Position numbers and translations under genes: made by a program. A model generated the notes under the pieces. The model saw nothing but the letters and a program-made list of their open reading frames with translations, was not told the DNA's origin and searched no databases. Below, piece after piece: positions 50,301 to 60,200 of a stretch of DNA of 64,000 bases. The number at the start of each line of letters is the position of its first letter. Positions within the stretch are counted from its first letter, which is position 1. Source of the DNA: Branchiostoma lanceolatum (Eukaryota; Chordata; Leptocardii; Amphioxiformes; Branchiostomatidae); contig NC_089725.1 of the NCBI RefSeq assembly GCF_035083965.1, forward strand, positions 372,001 to 436,000, given 5' to 3'.

Positions 50301-51142
50301 ACGCTGTGAACTTGAATGAAGAGAAGATCTGTCATTGTCCCTTCTTATTGATGTTTCTTTACAATTTTCTTCCTTCTAATATCACTTTCATTGGTCTACA
50401 TTGGGTATACCAGACCCACTCAGTTTTGATATGCTTAAACATGATGTGTAAAATGAATAAATATTGGTTGATATAGTTCGCCATCTCGATTCAAAATCAT
50501 TGACGGTTGACGATATAGCTGACCAAGGAAGACGGTTGGGAAGTTGAATTACAGTGTTGATTTAATAGCAAATTTAAAAACTTTTGATTATTCAAGCAAG
50601 GCATAAATCTTGTTTTGGTCTTCATAAATATATTGTTGGTACCATAAATACATTACATGTTGTGAAATATCAGGAAAACAGAGAGCAAAACGTCAAAACA
50701 CGAAATCCTACCTTTCCTGACCTAACTTTAATAACTTTAATCTGTAAATTACAGAATTGCCTTCAGTTCCGAATATAAGAACACAGTTTACACCATAGAA
50801 TGTGAAGACATTTAAAAAAAAAAACTGTACCTTTCCAGAATGAAGCTCTTGATGTCATGCCTAACATCTCCAGTAGAAGTCAGGCCAATTGCATAAATGG
50901 AGGATTTGACATCAAAGTCGAGGATGAAATAATGCGGGTAATACGCTGGTCTCCGGAGCGGCTCCCAGTACGAGCCAACATTTCCGTCAATTGCATTGTC
51001 GATTGGATTCTCTGGTGGGACTCCCATGCAGGCAGTAGGACTAATCACAATGCAATCCCCTTGACCGCTTTCTTTCTCGTCTGATATCCAGCCACGGCGG
51101 GACAGCCATCGTAGCGTAGATGCTGATGACATAAAGACACAC

Positions 51143-51223
<81 letters not shown>

Positions 51224-51530
51224 TTATCTATCGATCTATCGATCTATTTATCTATCTAATATCTATCTATGTATCTATCTATCTAATATCTTTCTATCTA
51301 TCTATCTATCCATCTATCTATCTATCTATCCATCCATCCATCCATCCATCTTGCTATCTATCTATCTATCCATCCATCCATCCATCCATCCATCCATCCA
51401 TCCATCCATCCATCCATCCATCAATCAATCTATCTATCTATCTATCTATCTATCTAATATCTATCTATGTATCTGTCTATCGATCTATCTATCTATCTGT
51501 CTATCTATCTATCTATCTATCTATCAATCA

Positions 51531-51563
<33 letters not shown>

Positions 51564-51704
51564 ATATCTATCTATGTATCTGTCTATCGATCTATCTATC
51601 TATCTATCTGATATCTATCTACTATCTATCTATCTATCTATCTGTCTATCTCATATCTATCTATGTATCTGTCTATCTATCTATATATCTATCTATCTAT
51701 CTGA

Positions 51705-51739
<35 letters not shown>

Positions 51740-54700
51740 CATCAGTCCACATATAAGTCAAAAAGATAACATGTAAATCTTAAGAAATCTTTATTCAAAA
51801 TGCGACTTTGCATACTTGTTAAGTCTAATCATGTTGGTATTTACATATATTTTGGAAGAGTAACTACAAAATCTAGAATTGTGTCTGGTTAAAATATCGA
51901 GTACGTGTAACAAACCGTTTAGAATATACCAATACTTTAGCACGTTTCAGAGCAGGACAAGCTCACGCTTCCTCCGCTGTCGAATATCAGCAGGCGGGTA
52001 CTAGGTAATCCTCCTTTGTTAGTTTGAAATGTTTCTCCGGAATGTACTGAATGCGTTCCCCTAAATGATATTCCCTCACATGCAGTGCCATGATTGTGAG
52101 ATAGTCGGCTTCAATATTGGTAGTTGTAGAAACTGTGTTATCCAAGGTACGAGGGAAACACTCGGAGAATTTAGATCTCCGGTGAGGTAGAATATTTGCC
52201 AAATAGTTTTTAAAAAGCCTTGAAAAATATATTACGACATATAAGGTTTTTTTATTTCTTTTATTTTTAGTGGAATTGCAATAGTACAGTACACGTGGGT
52301 CACAGGCAGCTATTGCTGATGTCGTGACCCACACACATAATGTACCCTTTTTTTACACTTGGGTGGAGTGAGGAAAGTCGTGTAAAGTGTCTTTTTTCCC
52401 CAAGGGCACAAGATCGGTGGCGCCAGGGGATTCGAACCGGGGAGCCCTGAGTTCCGGGTCGAAAATCCTGCCGTTACCCCACACGACCCCATAAGCGTTT
52501 CGTATATCAAGACTAACAAATGGAACAGCAAACGATTGAATACAGTAATAAATTATTCAACATCCTAGCGTTTCATGAAACCAACCAACAATGGCACAAG
52601 GACATCACCAAGGCAACGGATTAAGATTCAGCTACACACAGCCTTGGACAGATCAAAACATCTGCTTGGCAACAAAAACATCATCATATAAATCCAGCAA
52701 ATTAACCGAAGTGAGATTCCTTTATAGTTGAAGAGCTAACCTTTGAATACGGTCATAAATTATTCAGAACCCGATTGTTGCATAAAAGCAACCAACAATG
52801 CAACAAGGACATCACTAGAGCGACGGAGTAACATTCAACCACACCCAGCCTTGGACAGGACAACAAAAATACCATGATGTGTGTGACATGACTTACACAG
52901 CAATGAGCCTCCTGTCAAAGTTTTAAATACTTTTTCTGATCTTGACTATACCAAATGCGTTTCCCTTAATGATAGTAATATAAGTTGTTTTGAAAGATTA
53001 AGATGAGTGACATTAACATTTCATCTAAAATTCGGATAGTTGAGGAAAAATAAAAGTGTGAATACGATAGAAGCAAGTCAACACCTGGGGATGTAAATTT
53101 TTACTGAAGGACAATATTTATCAAAATACTTCTGCATCCGTAGCCGTTTGGACCTCAGGTGAATATTAATGTGAGCCATATCGATATTTTTCGTTGGAGA
53201 AAAGTTGCCTTAATTGGCTTTGTTTATCCACATGTCTTACAACTAAGAGCTTTTTACCGAGATTGGCCCATTATTGTAGGAGCTATACTAGTTTGCGTGT
53301 GGTCCGGCGGGGTTCATGATTTTGCATTGTAAATTTCTAATCTATAACAGAAAAGAATCAGGAAATTCAATGTGTTAACATTGCTATTATAGCAACCAAT
53401 TATTGTTGCGTAGAAAAGTAAGATACCAGAATATCCCTAATAGATTAATTGAACAATCTATCTACAGAAATCACAAAAAAACAGGAAAAGATCTTTGTGA
53501 TGAAAATTGACGAGGGTATAAGTATATAGCGGTTAGGTGACAGACGATTATGCATACTTGTAATACTTTTTTTCACACATATTTCAACGTTCCATATTCA
53601 ATTAATATCTTTGCGTTCTAAAGCCCTATTATTGTTTTGTGAAATGATAGGGCACTGAAAGTGTTGGGGTCAGGGAGTATTGTAAATTTCTTAAGCAGAA
53701 CGCAGGATATCTAGATCTGTAGTTCTTTTTAGACCAAGGCATCTGTGAAATGCAAAAATTAATAATACGCACATAAAAGTACGTAAATCAGCCAACAAAG
53801 TTGGGAAATGGATTACATAAGCTACGAAAGGGAATTCACTTAGGTCAAGCCTTGAACAGGTCATAAATCTACCTGAAAAATCATTACTTGCCTGAATGGA
53901 TCAAGATGACACATTTTTAATGGCTATTGTTTGCACAAAATTTCCGCTTGTTTTCATAGTTGTTATCACAATTTGAAGATGATCGGCTCCTACGCTCTGT
54001 GCGGGATTTGACGCAGTTATTCAAACAGAAAACAAACTGTGTTTCAGTTGAAAACGTAAACACGCATAATCAAGGAAGAATATTAACTTAATGGTTAGAA
54101 ATGGTCAAAATCAATTTGTCAACGCAAGATGTGTTTCTTAGACCAAGCTCGAGAAAGAATAAAACAGTAGAATGCAACCGTTCTCCATGCATAATGTGCA
54201 TCCAAATGTGCATAAGGCAAACAACAATGCCGGTGTGACAGCGATCTCGCACCCCCAGTGAATTTGCACCCCCCGGTATTGAATTTGCACCCCCCGTGTG
54301 AAATCACTAGCGATTTTGCACCCTTCTGGTGATCTCGCCCCCCGATCAATTTCTTCACCCCATACTACAGTATGTGTAACGGCATTCATAATTCACAGTG
54401 GCTTCTATCAGATGCTATCTTTTTAACAAATTGAATGTAAATAATGGTAAATGAACGTTACTTCATGCGTGGTTTTGATTGTAATTTCAGTTCCTGTAGT
54501 ATGATAATACCAACATACAGTAAATGTTTTACGAGTATATAATGCAAAAATTACCTTTTGTTTACCTTTCATGTTCTTTTGACTAGGTATCTTCCTCTGG
54601 TTATAACAAAGGCAAGACAACACATCAAATTGAATGTATTTAAACTTTACTTCAAATGCAAAAAAAGGAACTTTCAATAATGATCCCTCTCCAGCAATTT

Positions 54701-57201
54701 CAAATTTGTAATATCAGAAATTTGTATTTCTTTAATGAAATAACTAACTAGAATCTGTCAAACAGTAACAAGCAAAAGTTTCAACAGTTTGATACAAGTT
54801 ATATTGATGCCTTCCTTAACAAGATGTTCATTGGAAGTGTTAGCCAGTGGGTTTTCTGAGTACAAACCTCAGATAGTACAAACCTCAATAAGTTTTCAAT
54901 CATGATGATTCTTTTTTATGAGATGACGGGTTGGAATGGATGAGGCTGGATTGTCAGTGCCAAGGGTGCAACGGTAAAAATAAAAATACGAAATGATGTT
55001 GTGTCATATGATTTTCATTTCCTTTTGGGTGATGCTCCATCCATCTGGTCAGTCAAAATAACAGTGTTATATGAGAGATCAATGGATGGATGTGTCAATT
55101 ACATGGGTTCCCGGAGTCTTAGATGTTTCTGTCAGACACAGCAACTTGTAATACTCTCGATTACCACGTTAAACTATGGCTTTATTATACCAAAATGCAG
55201 TTCTAAATATAATTGCTGCACAGACAGAGCAACTTTCGAAATGTTTGGGGGGTGAAAAATCACTAGGGGGTGCGAGGAGGGGGTGCGAAATCATTGGCTG
55301 GGGGTGCAAGATCGTTAGCGATTTCGCACCGGGGGTGCAAAATCAGGGGGGTGCGAAATCGCTGGGACGCAGCCAAAACCGCCACTGAGTGTCTGCATAG
55401 CATTGCCACGTCAAGCTTGGTTAGGGCGGCGACCACACAGACCGCGCTGCGACGGACCGAATGGGCAGAGCGGTCAACAAATTTAATGGATAAAAACTAT
55501 TTTACGCATGTTTTTGCTGTTATTTCAATAAAACAACAATAGCATATATTTATATTTGGATTATATTCTAATTATGAAGTCAAGGCTTTCACAAATCCAA
55601 TTTAGGTTGCTGTGAGGTCGGAGCGCGATCGCCGTCCAATGGAATGGGGACTTAAGTCCTTATCTCACTGGACCCGCGACAAGTTGGCGACTTCGCTGCG
55701 TGCTATTAGATAGGATTTGTGCTACCCTGGAATTTATAATGGGGATTTCAGAGAGTTTTTCTAAAAAGACAACAAAACTCTCAAAGCGTAAAAAGATTTT
55801 ATAGATCAAATCCATTGAGCGGGCTGCCAAACTAATTAGTCGCAGCGAGGTCGCTAATGTGTCGCGGGTCCAGTGAGACTGAAGGGGTTTAAGCCTACTT
55901 GACAACAAAGAAAATCATGATGTGCGTTGCTCCAGCAGACTACAATGAACCTCCGTCGTACTTTTTCTCAGAATGATTTCAAGACAGTACATTGTTTTGA
56001 GATAATCAACTTCTACATATCATGTGAAATGTGAGTTAGTATGCACGCACGTCAAATATTAATCTGGATAGTTGACGAACCGCAACAGGGTCGAGCAAAC
56101 TAAGACGGCAACACTAAGATCCCCAACAAGGTCGTTCTAGAATGCTTGCCAAATAGTCATAAATCATTGAAAGACGTGTTATACTAATAGAACAGTAAAC
56201 CTTTGAATACAGTATAAAGTATTTATTACACAAATGTTACATGCTAGTGCTATGGAATAGCATTCAGCCTAGCCTTGGACAGGTTATCAAACTGCTTGAC
56301 AACAAAAACATTATGTGTGTGACTCCAGCAAACTAACAGCAATGAGCCCCCGTCCTAACTTTGAAATATTTCCTTTGATCTTGACTATACTAAATGTGTT
56401 TTCTTGATATAAATCGTTTTGATATTCGCTGATTTCTTTTAGAATGACTACATAAACATTTCGTTTGGAATTTGATGTTATATGCATGAAAGTGAAATCG
56501 GGATAGTTTAGGAAAAGTAAAGTACATGTACATCAGATGAACAAAACAGTATAAGAGCTAACAAGTCGATGCTAGGGAATGTAGACCTTTACGAAAGTAG
56601 AATATTCATCAAATAGTTATATATCTGTATGTCTTTTCAAGGCACGTGGGGAAATAGAGCAGGGAGATGAAACAATAAATCATAATTCCCATAAATGTAC
56701 ATAAATCAACCGATTGTGCTAAATTATTTTTTTCTGAATGTTTTCAATATATTTACCTGTTTTTGAAAAATTAACATCTACATTTCATGTGAAATGTGAA
56801 ACACGTAATGTGAGTTAGTATGCACGCACGTCAATTCTAGATAGTTGACGAACCGCAACAGGGTCGATCGAGCGCAACACTTAAGATCCCCATCAAGGTC
56901 GATCTAGGATATCTACCAAATAGCCATACATCATTGAAAACGTTTCGCAATAACAAAAGGAACAGTAGACCTTTGTATATAGCAATGAATTATTCAGAAC
57001 CAAAGTGCTGCATACAATCAACCTACAATGCAACAAGGACATCACCAGTGGGACGGAATAACATTCAGCCACACCCAGCCTTGGACAGGCTTTCACATCA
57101 ACCTCAACAATAATATCATGATGTGTGTGACTCAACAAAATAACTATACATGACTTGACTTGACTATACTGTGTTTCCTTTAATAATTTTAATATAAGCT
57201 G

Positions 57202-57250
<49 letters not shown>

Positions 57251-60200
57251 TAAAATTTTTGTGTATAATCTAACTAAGGGTGCATGAATGTAAAATATTG
57301 ATAGTTGAGGAAAAGTAAATGTGTGAACAATACAATGGAAAGTGGCAGGTCAACACATAAGGGATATAGAGTTCGCTAAAGTACGACATTTATCAAATAC
57401 TATGCATCATTTTGAATACCTGGATCTGTACTTCGCTTTAGACCAAGGCAATAGAATGTGGGGCAATAGAACAATGACATAAAACAATAAATCATACTGC
57501 ACATAAGTGTACACAAATCAACCGACAAGGTTGGTAACGGGATTACATAAGCGACAAAAGAGACTTCGCTTACTGTCAGCCTTGAAGGTCATAACATCAG
57601 GTGTTTGAAAACATACGCCATCATTATTTCCGTGACTCGAGCAAGTTACAATTCTTACCTTTTGTGTCATTGATCTTTTGTTGTAACGGTTTTTATCATA
57701 ACGCCTGCTACGTTCTGTGTGGGATCTGAAGTAGCTATATTAAGTCTGGGAGTCTAGGTTATTGACAAAGTTAGACAGAAAAAAACTGAGTGTTTCAGTT
57801 GAAAACGTTAACCCGAAAAAACAAGAATATTTACTAAACGGTTATAAATACTATACTAGAAATCCACTTAGGTACAGTATTTGTTTCTTAGACCAATCTC
57901 AATGGAACAGTGGAATGCAAACATACATAATGTACGTCCACATGCGGAAATAGAACTCCACTTGGCGGCTAAACCGTGATTGGGTGACTATGTAACATTA
58001 AGCCAAGTCCCCCGTTCCACTTGGCGGTGCTCTCGCCCAGATCGTTTTCGCAGGGACCTAAAATTGGCCAGATACTTCCCGATAAAAGTACTTAAGTGGA
58101 ATTTCTCCGGCGACCTTTGTTGCGAGGACTCTGCATGACAAAAATCTCGAATGTCAGTGACTTTTATGACCGACCAAACATTTAACAGATCACTCAACGA
58201 ATTCCAGAGATAGAGAATGAATTTCTCTAATGCTTTATGTGTTTTGTTGTCTTCTAGACAATGCTTTTACCCCTTGCATTATATTTAGATTTTGAAGTCA
58301 AGGGGATAACAAATCCAATTTTGGGCGCTGTACGGTCGCTCACAGTGTGTCTTATTTCATGTATATGTTTAACTTGTTTTTACTGTGTTGTCTGTCATGT
58401 AACCTGTTTTCAATTAATATCATTTATCATGCCACGTTATAAAAAAAGTAAACGAATTCGCGCGCGAAACACTTTTTAAACTACTGAAATAGAAAAACTC
58501 CAATAACCTAAAAGCAGAGGTGAAGCTAAAATTTTGCTTCCTTATCTTTATCTAAGTTGGTTTCATTCTAAATCATAAGTACATTTTACCAGTTTTCTTA
58601 CCAGTTTTAGGAAGAAATGATACAACCTAGATACCCCCGCACCGAAGGTGCACGGCAAAACATAATGGCCATGCTTTTATCACGTGAACGCCACGTGCCG
58701 CGCATGTCGGGGAAAATCAGAGATCAACATTGTTTTCTTCCATCCCGTCAACCAAGTGTCGGGACAAACATAGTGATTTTACTATCATTTGTCTGTACAC
58801 TACTTTGGACAGTTACTGTGCATTTTTTCTGGTCCATGTTCTTCAAGCATAGCGCTAGAAGGGAAAAGATCCCCACCAAGGTCAATCTAGACTATCCATG
58901 AAATAGTCATAAATCCTTGAAAGTCATATTAGACTAACAAAAGGAACAATAGATCTTTGAATACAGCTATGAATTATTCAGCACCGAAGTGCTACATATA
59001 AGCACCCAACAATGAGACAATATCTCAACCAAGGTAGAATATTTACCAAATAGTCACAAATCCTTGAAAACGTTTCACAATAACAAAAGGAACAGTAGAT
59101 CTTTGTATACAGTAATGAATTACTCGGAACCAAAGTGCTGCATACAGTCAACCTACAATACAACAAGGACATCACCAGTGCGACGGAATAACATTCAGCC
59201 ACACACAGCCTTGGACAGGCTTTCACATCAACCTCAAAAACTACTGGACAACAAAAACATCATAATGTGTGTGACGAGAGCAAACTAACAGCAATGAGCC
59301 TAGGCCTCCTTCCTAAGTTTGTAATACTTCGTTTTATCTGGACTTTACTAAATGCGTTTCCCTGAATAGTTTTGATACAATTTGTTCATTAGATAGGTGA
59401 CATCAACCTTACGTGTAGGATTTGATTTAATGTGCATAAACATAAAATCAGGATATTTGAGAAGTAAAATTGTGAACAAATCAATAGAGTGTAGCAAGTC
59501 AACACTAGGAGGACTGAGACCTTGACGAAAGTACAATATTTATCAAATAGTTATGCATCCTTAAAAATTTCTCTTAAGACCGATGCATATGGGGCAATAG
59601 AACAGTGAAATGCAACAATAAATCATACTGCACAAAAGAGTACATAAATCAACCAACAAGGTTGGCAAATGGATTACGTAACCGACAAAAGAGAAGTCAA
59701 CTTACTATCAGCCTTGAACAGGTCATAAATCTACTTGTAAACATAAAACATCATTAATTACGTCACTCGAGCAACAAGCTGACAACTTTTGAACATTTTC
59801 CCTTTGATCTTGGTGGTGCTGATTTTTCCCTTTTTATCTTCGCCGAGTACTAGTACTCGGAGAAGATTATGTTTTCGGTTGAGACATCTGTTGAGTGGGT
59901 CTGTATGTATGTCAAGAGTATAACTCAAGAAAGGTTCGATGAATCTTTATGATTTTCGGTAGGTGTGTAGTGGTTGTGCAAAGAAATGTCAAGTTCGAAA
60001 ATGGTTCACCTTACGTTTTTCAACAGTACTGCAGCGGAATTTTGATTTTTGTGTGTTTTTCCAACACACGGTTGGCGACATAACGCAAAGGGGACAAAAT
60101 AGAAAGCCTGACAAAAACACATAAAAACACGTCAAAAACCAAAACTGCACCAAAAACTGCACCACTGCTAGGTATGGAAAAGTCACATGTACTAGGTCTT

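Noticed and set aside
51145..51745. Regular spacing that could be mistaken for a CRISPR array
   Set aside because: It is a tetranucleotide microsatellite with no spacers, in a eukaryotic intron.
51351..51769. Ile/Tyr/Leu/Ser-rich frames of up to 100 codons
   Set aside because: They are translations of the CTAT/CATC microsatellite.
52425..52495. Possible functional tRNA gene
   Set aside because: The A and B boxes are present, but the cloverleaf is degenerate and the sequence continues into a SINE body and A-rich tail.
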